Source of the DNA: Glycomyces buryatensis
Lineage (GTDB): Bacteria > Actinomycetota > Actinomycetes > Mycobacteriales > Micromonosporaceae
Assembly (NCBI RefSeq): GCF_004912275.1
Contig: NZ_STGY01000005.1
Span: 1-64,000 of the forward strand
Direction: 5' to 3'
Length of the DNA: 64,000 bases
In this document: positions 18,989-28,338 of the stretch, piece after piece
How the letters are laid out: each line of letters opens with the position of its first letter
Numbering within the stretch: the first letter of the stretch is position 1
Position numbers and translations under genes: made by a program
Notes under the pieces: generated by a model
Database searches by the model: none
What the model was told of the DNA's origin: nothing
What the model saw: only the letters and a program-made list of their open reading frames with translations

Positions 18989-20251
18989 CTAATTGAAGAG
19001 AGTGATGGGATTGACGATATCCGCGGTGATCGTCAACAGCATGAAGCCGCCCAGCACGACGATCACAGCGTAGGTCAGCGGCATCAACTTCAAGTAGTCC
19101 ACTCGGCCCGGGTCGGGCTTGCCACGTTTGGCGGCGATCGCCGAACGGGCCTTCTCGAACCAGGCGATGGCGATGTGCCCGCCGTCCATCGGCAGCAGCG
19201 GGAGCAGGTTGAACACCCCGATGAAGTAGTTCAGGACCACCAGCAGCATGAAGAACATGGCCCACTGGTCGTACTGCACCATCTCGCCGCCGAGGCGCGA
19301 GGCGCCCACGACGCTGACGGGGGTGTCGTCGGCGCGCTCGGCGCCGAAGATCGAGTCCCACAGCGGCGGGATCTTGCTCGGCAGCTGGCCGAGGGCGATG
19401 AAGGTCTCACGGAACATGTCGCCGGTGAAGGACACGGTCTCGCCGACGCCGTCGATCGGCCCGGCCGCGACGGTGATCGGAATCGTCGGGTCGACATAGG
19501 CGGTGACGCCGAGGGGGGCGACGGTCTCGGTGGTGCCGCCCTCGGTCACGACCTCGGCGGGGTACGGGGTGATCGAGAGATCCTGCGGGGTGCCGTCGCG
19601 CTCGATGGTGACGTCGACCGGCTCCTCGGGGGTCAGCTCCGAGACGGTGCCGACGAGCGATTCCCAGTCGGTGACGGGCTGCCCGGCGACGGAGGTGATC
19701 TGGTCGCCCGAGCGGATGCCGGCCTCGTGGGCGGGGCTGGGCTGGTCGGCGGAGGAGCACTCGAAGTCGGCGGTGGCGTCGGCGGGCGGGATGCACTCGG
19801 CGACGGCGACCGTCGCGGTCTCCTGCGCGTGCTCCACCGACTCGGCGTAGGCGGGGTTCTGCGTGACGCCGATGAAGGAGACCAGGATCCACAGGACCAC
19901 GAAGCCCAGGATGAAGTGGGTGACCGAGCCGGCCGCGAGCACGATCGTGCGCTGCCACAGCGGTTTGCGCCAGAAGACGCGCTTCTGGTCCTTCTCGTCG
20001 AGCTCTTCCTCCTCCTCTTCGAGGGGGGTCATGCCGACGATCTTGACGAAGCCGCCCAGGGGGATGCCCTTGAGGCCGTATTCGGTCTCGCCCTTGCGGA
20101 ACGACCACAGGGTGGGGCCGAACCCGACGAAGTAGCGGGTCACCTTCATCTTGAAGGCCTTGGCCGTGAGCATGTGGCCGAACTCGTGCAAACTCACGGA
20201 GATGAGGATCGCGAGAGCGAACAGGACGATCCCGGTGGTGTACGCCAGCAA
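18989..20251 (-). CDS. rip1: site-2 zinc metalloprotease (Rip1/RseP family)
   Basis: The 420-residue membrane protease cleaves substrates inside the bilayer, mainly anti-sigma factors and cell-division proteins in mycobacteria. The zinc motif HEFGH (H22, E23, H26) lies in the first membrane helix. A second helix follows at about 110-130, then a PDZ domain (about 165-255: AGIRSGDQITSVAGQPV). The last ligand is D356 in LLPLLPMDGGH, with a final helix near 400. An acidic stretch (PLEEEEEELDEKDQK, about 76-90) in the cytosolic loop is unusual. It lies between dxr and ispG, as in mycobacteria. Confidence 0.95.
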   Translation of the reverse strand: MLAYTTGIVLFALAILISVSLHEFGHMLTAKAFKMKVTRYFVGFGPTLWSFRKGETEYGLKGIPLGGFVKIVGMTPLEEEEEELDEKDQKRVFWRKPLWQRTIVLAAGSVTHFILGFVVLWILVSFIGVTQNPAYAESVEHAQETATVAVAECIPPADATADFECSSADQPSPAHEAGIRSGDQITSVAGQPVTDWESLVGTVSELTPEEPVDVTIERDGTPQDLSITPYPAEVVTEGGTTETVAPLGVTAYVDPTIPITVAAGPIDGVGETVSFTGDMFRETFIALGQLPSKIPPLWDSIFGAERADDTPVSVVGASRLGGEMVQYDQWAMFFMLLVVLNYFIGVFNLLPLLPMDGGHIAIAWFEKARSAIAAKRGKPDPGRVDYLKLMPLTYAVIVVLGGFMLLTITADIVNPITLFN

Positions 20252-20264
20252 GTCTTGACTCCTT

Positions 20265-21470
20265 CTATCGCTCCGACGCGTCCAACCCTAGCCGCCGGGC
20301 GCTCGAGCGCGCCCAGGTCTCGGCTTCGAGTATGTCTGCGACACTTTCAGGTCGGCCGAATTCCGGCGCTTGGTCCAAGACCGCGGCAATGGTGTCGACG
20401 ATGCCGAGGAACGGCAGCGCCCCCGCCCGGAAGGCCGCGACGGCTTCCTCGTTGGCGGCGTTGTAGATCGCGGGCAGCACGCCCCCCGCGCGGCCGGCGT
20501 CCTTGGCCAGGGCGACCGCCGGGAAGGCAGTCTCGTCCAGCGGCTCGAAATGCCAGTCGTGGGCCTTGCTCCAGTCGACCGGGCGGGCCGCGTCCGGGAC
20601 GCGGTCGGGCCAGGCGAGGGCGTGGGCGATCGGCAGGCGCATGTCCGGCGGGGAGGCCTGGGCGATGGTGGAGCCGTCGACGAACTCGACCATCGAATGG
20701 ATCACCGACTGGGGGTGGACGACCACTTCGATGTCGTCGTAAGCGATGTCGAACAGCTCGTGCGCCTCGATGACCTCGAGGGACTTGTTCACCATGGTGG
20801 CGGAGTTGATGGTGACGACCGGGCCCATGGCCCACGTGGGGTGGGCCAGGGCCTGTTCGAGCGTGACCTCGCCGAGCTCGTCGCGGGTCCTGCCCCGGAA
20901 GGGGCCGCCGGAGGCGGTGACGACGAGTTTCGCGACGCGCTCGGCGGTTCCCGAACGCAGGCACTGCGCCAGCGCGGAGTGCTCGGAGTCGACCGGGACG
21001 AGCTGGCCGGGTGCGGCGGCCTCGCGGACGAGGGGGCCCCCGGCGATCAGGGATTCCTTGTTGGCCAAGGCGAGCGTGCGTCCCGCCTTGAGGGCCGCGA
21101 GCGTCGGCCCCAGGCCGATGGAGCCGGTCATGCCGTTCAGGACCGTGTCCGCGTCCCAGGCGGCGATCTCGTTCATGGCGCCCGGACCGGCGATGAGCTT
21201 GGGGATCCGGGCGTCGCCGGAGGTCCAGCCGCGTTTGGTGGCGGCGGCGAACAGGCGCAGCTGGACGGCTTCGGCGGCGGTCGCATTGGCGACGGCGACG
21301 GCCTCGACGCCCAGTTCGATCGCCTGCTCGGCGAGCAGGGCCGGGTTCGAGCCCCCGGCGCCGATGGCGACGACGCGGAAGCGGTCGGGATTGGCTTTGA
21401 CGATGTCAATGGCCTGGGTGCCGATGGAGCCGGTGGAGCCCAGAAGCACGATCTCGCGGAATTCGGTCAC
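20265..21470 (-). CDS. dxr: 1-deoxy-D-xylulose-5-phosphate reductoisomerase
   Basis: This is the first committed step of the MEP pathway: DXP to MEP with NADPH. The start is GTG 21470 ([17 protein letters not shown]); the NADPH loop GSTGSIG is at about 11-17. The frame stays open to 21518, but those 16 extra codons come from a solo repeat copy and are not family-like. Substrate and metal motifs PVDSEHSAL and NSATMVNK, and [12 protein letters not shown], are present. The 401 residues are normal. Only 13 bases separate it from rip1. Confidence 0.96.
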   Translation of the reverse strand: MTEFREIVLLGSTGSIGTQAIDIVKANPDRFRVVAIGAGGSNPALLAEQAIELGVEAVAVANATAAEAVQLRLFAAATKRGWTSGDARIPKLIAGPGAMNEIAAWDADTVLNGMTGSIGLGPTLAALKAGRTLALANKESLIAGGPLVREAAAPGQLVPVDSEHSALAQCLRSGTAERVAKLVVTASGGPFRGRTRDELGEVTLEQALAHPTWAMGPVVTINSATMVNKSLEVIEAHELFDIAYDDIEVVVHPQSVIHSMVEFVDGSTIAQASPPDMRLPIAHALAWPDRVPDAARPVDWSKAHDWHFEPLDETAFPAVALAKDAGRAGGVLPAIYNAANEEAVAAFRAGALPFLGIVDTIAAVLDQAPEFGRPESVADILEAETWARSSARRLGLDASER

Positions 21471-21488
21471 AGGGTCATTATCCAGCCT

Positions 21489-21517
21489 GATGGGTGGGCG
21501 TCGATTGGGGAGGAGCA
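21489..21517. repeat. solo copy of the fold-back element arm
   Basis: These 29 bases (core GGCGTCGATTGGGGAGG) match the reverse complement of 16680-16708 at 27 positions. They fill the purU-dxr gap and create the spurious N-terminal extension of dxr. The partner arm is absent, so this is a remnant or a half element. Confidence 0.75.
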
Positions 21518-21522
21518 CCCGT

Positions 21523-22368
21523 CTAGCGGAAAACGACGGTCTTGGACCCGTTCAACAGGATGCGGTCGTCCAGGTGGGCCGCGAGTCCGCGGGCCAGGCA
21601 GGTCGATTCCAGGTCGCGTCCGGCGGCGACGAGGTCGTCGGGGCCGGAGGCGTGGTCGACCCGGGCGACCTCCTGGTCGATGATGGGGCCCTCGTCGAGG
21701 TCGGCGGTGACGTAGTGGCAGGTCGCGCCGATGAGCTTGACCCCGCGGGCGTGGGCCTGGTGGTAGGGCTTGGCGCCCTTGAAGCTCGGCAGGAACGAGT
21801 GGTGGATGTTGAGGATCTTCCCCGGCAGCTTGGAGCAGAAGTCGGAGGAGAGGATCTGCATGTAGCGGGCCAGGACCACCGTGTCGATGCGCTCGGTCTC
21901 GATGAGGTCGAGCAGGCGCTGCTCCTGGGCGGCCTTGCCGTCGGGGCCGACGGGCAGGTAGTGGAACGGGACGCCCGAGGAGGCGGCCAGGTCGGCCCAG
22001 TCGGGGTGGTTGGAGACGACGGCGGCGGCCTCCCCGTGGAGTGCGCCGATGCGGAAGCGGTACAGCAGGTCGTTGAGGCAGTGCCCCTGCTTGGAGGCCA
22101 TGATCAGCACGCGGCGCTTGACGGCGCGGTCGTGCAACTGCCAGTCCATGTCGAACTCGCGGGCGACCTCGGCGAAGCCGACGGCCATCTCGTCCCGGGC
22201 GCCATCAGAGGTGAACTCAACCCGCATGAAGAACCGTCCGGAGCCGTGCTCGGAGAACTGCTGGGAGTCCTCGATATTGGCGTTCCGGCGGGTCAGGAAC
22301 CCCGAGACGGCATAGACGATGCCGAGACGGTCGGGGCACGAGAGTGTGAGTACGAACTGGCTGGTCAT
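21523..22368 (-). CDS. purU: formyltetrahydrofolate deformylase
   Basis: The 281-residue enzyme hydrolyses 10-formyl-THF to THF and formate, balancing one-carbon pools and feeding PurT. An N-terminal ACT domain (about 1-80, [21 protein letters not shown]) is followed by a formyltransferase-fold domain with catalytic N187 and H189 ([12 protein letters not shown]) and D225 (TADLDEGP). The ACT domain separates it from PurN. The start at 22368 is the first Met of the ACT domain. It stands alone between dxr and the sugar importer and is the first gene of the accessory block. Confidence 0.95.
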   Translation of the reverse strand: MTSQFVLTLSCPDRLGIVYAVSGFLTRRNANIEDSQQFSEHGSGRFFMRVEFTSDGARDEMAVGFAEVAREFDMDWQLHDRAVKRRVLIMASKQGHCLNDLLYRFRIGALHGEAAAVVSNHPDWADLAASSGVPFHYLPVGPDGKAAQEQRLLDLIETERIDTVVLARYMQILSSDFCSKLPGKILNIHHSFLPSFKGAKPYHQAHARGVKLIGATCHYVTADLDEGPIIDQEVARVDHASGPDDLVAAGRDLESTCLARGLAAHLDDRILLNGSKTVVFR

Positions 22369-22452
22369 CCCGTTAATGGTACGGGGAGCACGGGGGAGGT
22401 GCCAATCGCCTTCAGCTTCCCTTCAGGTGGCGCCCCGCTTCCGTCGGCGCTA

Positions 22453-22478
22453 GGGGCGGGACCGACCGGTCCCGCCCC
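22453..22478 (-). terminator. terminator of the sugar ABC importer operon
   Basis: GGGGCGGGACC (22453-22463) and GGTCCCGCCCC (22468-22478) form a perfect 11-base stem with loop GACC, 41 bases past the binding-protein stop. Confidence 0.75.
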
Positions 22479-22518
22479 TGGCCATTCGTTGCTATTCGTT
22501 TTCTATTGCCCGTCCGGG

Positions 22519-23826
22519 TCAGGCTCCGATGGCCGAGTTCGTCTGCTCGATGAACGCCGCCGTGGTCTCCTCCACGGTGGCCTGGTCGAACAGCAGGGCC
22601 TCGTAGATGCCCAGCATGATGTCGGCCACGCCGCCCGCGCCGATCGGCGGCACCGGCGGGCCCGCGGCCAGCTCAGGGGTGATCGCGGCGACGAAGTCGG
22701 CGCCGAGCTTCTGGTCCGCCGGCATGTCCGGCAGGATCCGCTCGCGCTGCGCCAGGTTGGACGGGAGGCCACGGTCGCCGAGCGTGAGGTCGATCGCCTC
22801 GTCGCTGTTGAGCAGGTAGTCCACCAGCTTTGCGGCGGCGGCCTGGTCCGAGGTGTCGCGGGCGATCGACCAGTACATGGCCGACTTGAGGAACATGCCC
22901 GGTGAACCCTCGGATTCGCCCGGGACGCGGAGCAGCACCAGGTCGGAGCCGAGAACGGTCTGGATCGCCCCGATCTGGTTGGTCCAGTAGAACTCCGTGA
23001 CGCCGGTGCCGGTGGCCAGGGGGGCCTGGTCCTGGCCGGCCGCGACGGACTCGACGATCTTGTCGGCCGCGGAGATCGCGCCCGCTTCGCGCAGGTCGAT
23101 CACCATCTGCCACCACTCGTTCATGGTCGCTTCGGTGAACCCGAGCTGCCCGTCCTCGGTGAAGAGGCTCTCGCCGCGCTGGCGCGCGAACACGTTGAAC
23201 AGCGACTCGTTGTTGAACGACAGCCCGGAGTTGCCGATCGCGTCGCCGCCGGCCGACAGGTCGGTGGTGAACTGGGCGAAGTCCGCCCAGGTCCAGGTCG
23301 TGTCGTCGGGCATCTCCATACCCGCGGCCTCCACCAGCGCCGGGTTGACCAGCAGGCACAGCGCGTTGACGCCGGTGGCGATGCCGTAGGTCTTGCCCTC
23401 GAGCTGGCCGCTCTTGAGGGTGTCCTCCTCGATCTGGGACAGATCGATGTCGAGGTCGTCCAAGGCGATCAGGGCGTTCTTGTCGGCGTAGTCGCGCAGG
23501 TACCGCTCGTCCTGCTGCATCACGTCGGGCGCGTTGCCGCCCGAGACCGAGATGTTCAACGCGTCCCAGTAACCGGAGAAGTCGGCGGGGCTGGGCTTGA
23601 GGGTGACGTCGTCGTTCTCGGCCTTGAAGGCGTCGAGGATCTCCTGGGTGTACGCGTGGCGGGGCTCGGAGCCCCACCACCACACGTCCAGCTCGCCGTC
23701 GCCTTCTCCGCCGCCGCCGCCGCTCTCATTGCCGCAGGCGGCGAGGAGGGGGCTGGCCGCGAAGCCGAAGATGCCGACCTTGGTGAGCGTCCGCCTGGAC
23801 ACTCCGGAGGGGTTGGATGACTTCAT
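22519..23826 (-). CDS. sugar ABC transporter substrate-binding lipoprotein
   Basis: The 435-residue extracytoplasmic protein begins with RRTLTKVGIFGFAASPLLAAC, a signal peptide with twin-arginine-like start and lipobox Cys31. The rest is a type I cluster B (MalE/UgpB-like) sugar-binding fold, with WWWGSEPRHAYTQEILDAF and aromatic-rich ligand loops (WTWADFAQF, YWTNQIGAI). It is the third gene of a permease-permease-binding protein operon. The promoter dyad shared with both pectate lyases suggests that oligogalacturonides or related sugars are the substrate (inference). Confidence 0.92.
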   Translation of the reverse strand: MKSSNPSGVSRRTLTKVGIFGFAASPLLAACGNESGGGGGEGDGELDVWWWGSEPRHAYTQEILDAFKAENDDVTLKPSPADFSGYWDALNISVSGGNAPDVMQQDERYLRDYADKNALIALDDLDIDLSQIEEDTLKSGQLEGKTYGIATGVNALCLLVNPALVEAAGMEMPDDTTWTWADFAQFTTDLSAGGDAIGNSGLSFNNESLFNVFARQRGESLFTEDGQLGFTEATMNEWWQMVIDLREAGAISAADKIVESVAAGQDQAPLATGTGVTEFYWTNQIGAIQTVLGSDLVLLRVPGESEGSPGMFLKSAMYWSIARDTSDQAAAAKLVDYLLNSDEAIDLTLGDRGLPSNLAQRERILPDMPADQKLGADFVAAITPELAAGPPVPPIGAGGVADIMLGIYEALLFDQATVEETTAAFIEQTNSAIGA

Positions 23827-23868
23827 TGTCTCCGTCCTTTCAGGACTTTGTGAGGGTGGTTTGCCGTG

Positions 23869-24762
23869 TTATTTGATGCCGGTGGTCGCGATGCCCCTGA
23901 CGAGGTACCGCTGGCCGGCGAGGAAGAACCCGAAGATCGGGCCCAATGCGACGATCGACATGGCGAACAGCGCGCCCCAAGAGGTCTGGCCCTGGCTGTC
24001 CATGAACAGCCGCAGTGCCAGGGGCACGGTCTGCATGTCGGGATCGCGGAGGTAGATCAGCTGCGAGTAGAAGTCGTTCCACGTCCAGATGAACGTGAAG
24101 ATGGCGGTGGTGGCCAGCGCGGGCATGCACAACGGCATGATGACGCGCAGATAGGTCCCCCAGTAGCCGCAGCCGTCGATCGAGGCGGCCTCGTCGAGTT
24201 CCTTGGGCAGGCCGCGAATGAACTGGACCATGAGGAACACGAAGAACGCGTCGGTGGCCAGCAGCTTCGGGACGAGGAGGGGCCAGAAGGTGTCGACCCA
24301 GCCGATGTTGTTGAACAGGATGTACTGCGGAATGATGATGACGTGGATCGGCAGCATGATGGTGCCGAGCATGATCGCGAAGAACATGCCCCGGAACGGG
24401 AAGCGCAGCCGTGCGAACGCGTAGGCGGCCATCGAGCAGGACACCAGGTTGCCGAGGATGCACCCGGCCACGATGATCAGCGAGTTGAAGATGTACTTGT
24501 GGAACGGGTGGGGCAGGGCGTTCCAGCCCTCGGAGTAGTTGCTCCACTCCCACTGGGTCGGGATCAGGCCGGGGTCGGAGAAGATCTCCTCGATCGGCTT
24601 GAACGAGGCCGAGAGCATCCACAGCAGCGGGTAGATCATGACCATCCCGGCCGCGATGAGCAGCAGGTGGAAGATCAGCTTCTTGATGGCGCCGGAGGCG
24701 GCTCGCACCTCGGTGCGGTTGTCCGGACGCTCCGGGGCGGGGGCCTTAGTCATTGTCGCCAT
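23869..24762 (-). CDS. carbohydrate ABC transporter permease (MalG type)
   Basis: The 297-residue permease has about six membrane helices, beginning at about 28-50. It has the EAA coupling loop ELDEAASIDGCGYWGTYLRV at about 190-209. The class moves mono- or oligosaccharides with a partner permease and a separate ATPase. It overlaps the upstream permease by 17 bases, so the two are coupled. No ATPase gene follows, which is common in actinobacteria where one MsiK-type ATPase serves several importers. Confidence 0.94.
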   Translation of the reverse strand: MATMTKAPAPERPDNRTEVRAASGAIKKLIFHLLLIAAGMVMIYPLLWMLSASFKPIEEIFSDPGLIPTQWEWSNYSEGWNALPHPFHKYIFNSLIIVAGCILGNLVSCSMAAYAFARLRFPFRGMFFAIMLGTIMLPIHVIIIPQYILFNNIGWVDTFWPLLVPKLLATDAFFVFLMVQFIRGLPKELDEAASIDGCGYWGTYLRVIMPLCMPALATTAIFTFIWTWNDFYSQLIYLRDPDMQTVPLALRLFMDSQGQTSWGALFAMSIVALGPIFGFFLAGQRYLVRGIATTGIK

Positions 24763-25735
24763 AGAACACCCAGAATTTCGACATGAGGAAGTTGAGAGCG
24801 GTGAAGATCGCGATGATCGCCAGCAGGAGCCAGGCGATGGCAGAGGCGTAGCCCATGTTGAACTGGGTGAAGCCCTGGTCGTACAGGTACAGCGTCAAGA
24901 ACAGCGTGGAGTCGGCCGGGCCGCCCTTGCCGCCGGAGACGATGAACGCCTGCGTGAACGACTGGAACGACTGGATGACCTGGAGTACCAGGTTGAAGAA
25001 GATGATGGGGGTCAGCAGCGGCAGGGTGACGCTGCGGAACCTGCGCAACGGGCCGGCGCCGTCGACCTTGGCCGCCTCGTAGTACATCGTCGGGATCTGG
25101 CGGAGCCCGGCGAGGAAGATGATCATCGGGGAGCCGAAGGTCCACACGTGCAGGATGATCAGGGTCCCCAGAGCCGTGTCGGGGCTGGAGACCCAGCCTT
25201 GGCCCTCGATACCGAAGAGTGCCAGGAACTGGTTGACCAGTCCCTCGGTGCCGAAGATCTGGCGCCACATGATGGCGATGGCCACCGAGGAGCCCAGCAG
25301 GGACGGCAGGTAGAACACCGAGCGGTAGAACGCCATGCCGCGCAGGCCGCGGTCGAGCACGATCGCCAGCAGCAGCGCCATGGCGAGTTGCAGCGGCACC
25401 GAGACGAAGGTGTAGATAGCGGTGACCTTGACCGACTGGGCCAGGCGGCTGTCGTCGGCCATCCGCCGGTAGTTCTCCATACCGGTCCACTCGCCGTAGC
25501 CGAGGCTGTAATCGGTGAAGGACAGGTAGAAGGAGTACACCATCGGACCGATGGTGATGACCGCCAGGCCGATCAGCCAGGGGGCCATGAAGCTCAGCGC
25601 GGCCCAGCGTTCGCGGCTGCGAATGGTGTTGCCGGTGCGCCGCCGCGTTCGCGCGGATGGCGGTTTCGAGGTGTTCAGGTCGTCGTCCGGGCTGCGCGGT
25701 CGCACCGGCACCACGGCGACATCGTTGTCGGTCAT
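24746..25735 (-). CDS. sugar ABC transporter permease (MalF/UgpA type)
   Basis: The 329-residue permease has a charged cytosolic N-terminus (about 1-45) and six predicted membrane helices. The EAA loop is MYYEAAKVDGAGPLRRFRSV at about 217-236. It is the first gene of the importer operon and starts at ATG 25735, about 50 bases downstream of a LacI-type operator. It pairs with the MalG-type permease, which starts inside its last codons. Confidence 0.94.
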   Translation of the reverse strand: MTDNDVAVVPVRPRSPDDDLNTSKPPSARTRRRTGNTIRSRERWAALSFMAPWLIGLAVITIGPMVYSFYLSFTDYSLGYGEWTGMENYRRMADDSRLAQSVKVTAIYTFVSVPLQLAMALLLAIVLDRGLRGMAFYRSVFYLPSLLGSSVAIAIMWRQIFGTEGLVNQFLALFGIEGQGWVSSPDTALGTLIILHVWTFGSPMIIFLAGLRQIPTMYYEAAKVDGAGPLRRFRSVTLPLLTPIIFFNLVLQVIQSFQSFTQAFIVSGGKGGPADSTLFLTLYLYDQGFTQFNMGYASAIAWLLLAIIAIFTALNFLMSKFWVFYGDND

Positions 25736-25779
25736 TGAGTGTTGAGGCCTTTCGGAGGGGGTCGGCTCCAGTTGAACCC

Positions 25780-25809
25780 AGGCTATGCAACCGCTTGCTT
25801 CGTTGTCAA
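25780..25809 (-). promoter_or_regulatory. LacI-family operator inside the promoter of the sugar importer
   Basis: On the minus strand TTGACA (25809-25804) and TAGCCT (25785-25780) sit 18 bases apart as -35 and -10. Between them lies the dyad GCAACCGCTTGC (25787-25798 as read on plus), which has the GCAA-N4-TTGC arms of LacI/GalR operators. Binding there would block the promoter. The same 12-mer occurs upstream of the pectate lyase at 54499. Confidence 0.7.
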
Positions 25810-25905
25810 TGGGTCAACTTAAATTCCTCAATATCTTTGGCATCTTCCTGCCACAAATGACTCATTGGAAACTTTCACAACATCAATCTCATTGGACACG
25901 CGAAT

Positions 25906-25936
25906 CGGCCCGTCCCGGGGAGGCCGGAACGGGCCG
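25906..25936 (-). terminator. hairpin after the MMPL gene
   Basis: CGGCCCGT (25906-25913) and ACGGGCCG (25929-25936) form an 8-base stem about 80 bases past the MMPL stop. The rest of the roughly 280-base gap holds only the importer promoter. Confidence 0.5.
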
Positions 25937-26014
25937 TCTATTCCTATGTGGTCGGACGTCGCCAAAGTGGTCGGCGACGCCTATTTCGGGACTTCTCGCA
26001 GCGTCGGATCCGGC

Positions 26015-28183
26015 TCAGACCTCGGCGCGGATCTTCGCTGACGGGGCTTCGGCGGTCTCGTCGGACTCCTTGATGCCGTACTTGGAGTACAGCTTCGCGA
26101 ACGGCCCCGGGACCCACCAGTTCGCGCTGCCGAGCAGCCGCATCGTGGCCGGCACCAGCAGCATCCGCACCACGGTGGCGTCGAGGAGGATTGCCACGGC
26201 CATGCCGAGGCCGATCATCTTCATGAACGTGATGCCGCCGAAGGCGAACGCCCCGACCACGACGATGAGGATCGCCGCGGCGGCGGTGATGATCGAACCG
26301 GTCTGCTGCATGCCGCGCATGACGGCGGTCCGGTTGTCCGCGCCGCGGTCCCACTCCTCGCGCACCCGCGACAGCAGGAACACCTCGTAGTCGGTCGACA
26401 GGGCGAACAGCAACGCCACCATGAGCAGGATGTTCGACGGGTCGATGTAGCCGGAGGGCGTGAAGTCGAGGAACTCGTGCAGGTGCCCCTCGCCGAAGAT
26501 CCACACGACCACGCCGAGCGCCGCCGCCAGGGACACGCCGTTCATCAGGACCGCCTTGATCGGCAGCACGATCGACCCGAAGGCCAGGAACAGCACCACC
26601 ATGGTCACGATGACGATGTATCCGAGCATGTAGGGCAGGCCGTCGGCGATGGCGTCGAGCATGTCAACCCGGTCGGAGGCCCCGCCGGTGACGTAAAGCT
26701 CGGCGGACCCGGCGTCCAGGTCTCGGACCTGTTCGATGAGTTCGCGGGCCTCGGAGCTGAACGGGTCGGCGTCGTAGGCGACCTGGAGCAGGACCGCGTC
26801 GCCGGACTGGTCGACCGGCGTGACGTCCTCGACCAGGTCCAGGCCTTCGATCTCGGCGGTGGTCTCGGCCGCCTGGGCTTCTCCCCCACCGGAGACCATG
26901 ACGTCGAAGGTCTCGGCGTCTCCGCCGGGGAAGTCGGCGGCGACGGTCTCGGTGACCACCCTGGATTCGGCGTCGGCGGGCATGTCGCGCTCGTCGACGC
27001 CGCCGAACTGCATGTCGAAGATGGGGGTGGCCAGGATCGCGAGGCCGGCCAGCACCGGGATGACCACCAGCACCGGGCGGCGCATGACGCCGGCGGCCAG
27101 GCCGTGCCAGAATCCGGCGTCGGTCTTCGGCCTCCGGTTCTTGGCCCAAGGGAGCCGGCCCTTGTCGACGCGGTGCCCGAGCAGGTAGAGCATCGCGGGG
27201 AGGGCCACCAGCGCGGCGATCATGGCCACGCCGACGGCCGACATGACGCCGTAGGCGATGCCGTGCAGGAACGGCACGTCGACCAGGAGCAGCCCGACCA
27301 TCGACAGCACGATGATGAGCCCGGAGACCATGACGGTGCGCCCGGCGGTCGCGACGGTATTCATCACGGCGGCCCGCTTGTCGCGGCCGGCGGCCAATTC
27401 CTCCCTGAACCTCCTCAGCACGAACAGGGAGTAGTCGATGGACATGCCCAGGCCGATGATGGTGATGACGTTGGCGGCGAACACCGAGACGTCGGTGAAC
27501 TCGGTGATGACGCGGGTGACGGCGAAGCCGCCGAGGATCGACATGCCGCCGACGAGCAGCGGCAGCGAGGCCGCGACCAGCGCGCCGAAGACGATCACCA
27601 TGATGACCAGCAGGATCGGCATGGAGATCATCTCGGCGATCTCCAGGTCCTCCTGGACCTGCTCGTTGAGGTCGGCGAAGACCGCGGCGCCGCCGCCGAG
27701 GGTGACCTCCAGGTCGCCGGTGTCGCCGGCCTCGCGCAGGTCCTCCTCGATCGCGGCGAAGGCGTCGCCGAGCGCCTCGTCCGACGAGCCTCCGGCCAGG
27801 GAGACCGCGAGGTAGGTGGCGTGCCCGTCCTCGGACACGAAGGAGGGCAGATCGGTGTCGTAGTAGGAGACGACGTCGTCGACCTCGGGGAAGGCCTCGA
27901 TCTCGGCCTCGGCGGAGGTGACGGCGGCGGCGAAGGACTCATCGTCGGCGGTCTGGTCGGGAGAGGTGTAGAGGACGATGGCGTCCGCTCCCGTAGAACC
28001 GAACTCGGCCTCGATCGCCTCGGCATCGGTCACCGAGCGGGCGTCCTGGGAGACGTAGCCGCCGTCGGTGAACTCGTCGAAGACCCCCAGGCCCCACGTC
28101 GAACCGATGGCGAAGACGCCCGCGATCCCGACGATGATGAGCCAGCGGGCCTTGATGACCGCGCGGCCTAGCAGGGAATACAT
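26015..28183 (-). CDS. MMPL-family RND-type exporter
   Basis: The 722-residue membrane protein has the duplicated MMPL layout. Each half has one N-terminal helix (about 12-32 and 370-390), an extracytoplasmic domain (about 35-180 and 395-520) and a five-helix bundle (about 185-350 and 525-695). The proton-relay motif GLGMSIDYSLFVLRRFREEL lies in the first bundle, and DYEVFLLSRVREEW in the second. The family exports lipids, siderophores or drugs using the proton gradient. The ATG at 28183 follows GAGGAGA. It is divergent from a TetR gene, its probable repressor. Confidence 0.93.
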   Translation of the reverse strand: MYSLLGRAVIKARWLIIVGIAGVFAIGSTWGLGVFDEFTDGGYVSQDARSVTDAEAIEAEFGSTGADAIVLYTSPDQTADDESFAAAVTSAEAEIEAFPEVDDVVSYYDTDLPSFVSEDGHATYLAVSLAGGSSDEALGDAFAAIEEDLREAGDTGDLEVTLGGGAAVFADLNEQVQEDLEIAEMISMPILLVIMVIVFGALVAASLPLLVGGMSILGGFAVTRVITEFTDVSVFAANVITIIGLGMSIDYSLFVLRRFREELAAGRDKRAAVMNTVATAGRTVMVSGLIIVLSMVGLLLVDVPFLHGIAYGVMSAVGVAMIAALVALPAMLYLLGHRVDKGRLPWAKNRRPKTDAGFWHGLAAGVMRRPVLVVIPVLAGLAILATPIFDMQFGGVDERDMPADAESRVVTETVAADFPGGDAETFDVMVSGGGEAQAAETTAEIEGLDLVEDVTPVDQSGDAVLLQVAYDADPFSSEARELIEQVRDLDAGSAELYVTGGASDRVDMLDAIADGLPYMLGYIVIVTMVVLFLAFGSIVLPIKAVLMNGVSLAAALGVVVWIFGEGHLHEFLDFTPSGYIDPSNILLMVALLFALSTDYEVFLLSRVREEWDRGADNRTAVMRGMQQTGSIITAAAAILIVVVGAFAFGGITFMKMIGLGMAVAILLDATVVRMLLVPATMRLLGSANWWVPGPFAKLYSKYGIKESDETAEAPSAKIRAEV

Positions 28184-28264
28184 ATGCTTCTCCTCTTGAA
28201 GCGATCCCGGCCGGTGGTGGTGTCGGCCGGGTCGGCTATAGGATGGTGAGCAGTGACAAGTTTG

Positions 28265-28283
28265 CTAACACTGTTTACGTTAG
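28265..28283. promoter_or_regulatory. candidate TetR operator between exporter and regulator
   Basis: CTAAC (28265-28269) and GTTAG (28279-28283) are inverted around 9 bases, within a wider TTGCT/AGCAA dyad, in the 155-base divergent gap. Placement fits a TetR autoregulatory site. Confidence 0.4.
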
Positions 28284-28338
28284 TGAGCAATAATTGCGGA
28301 GTCAACGCCGTTAACAAAAATTTATCCGAGGGAGTGCA

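Noticed and set aside
19175-20773. 532-codon plus-strand frame over rip1 and dxr
   Set aside because: Antisense shadow; the minus-strand genes have full catalytic motifs.
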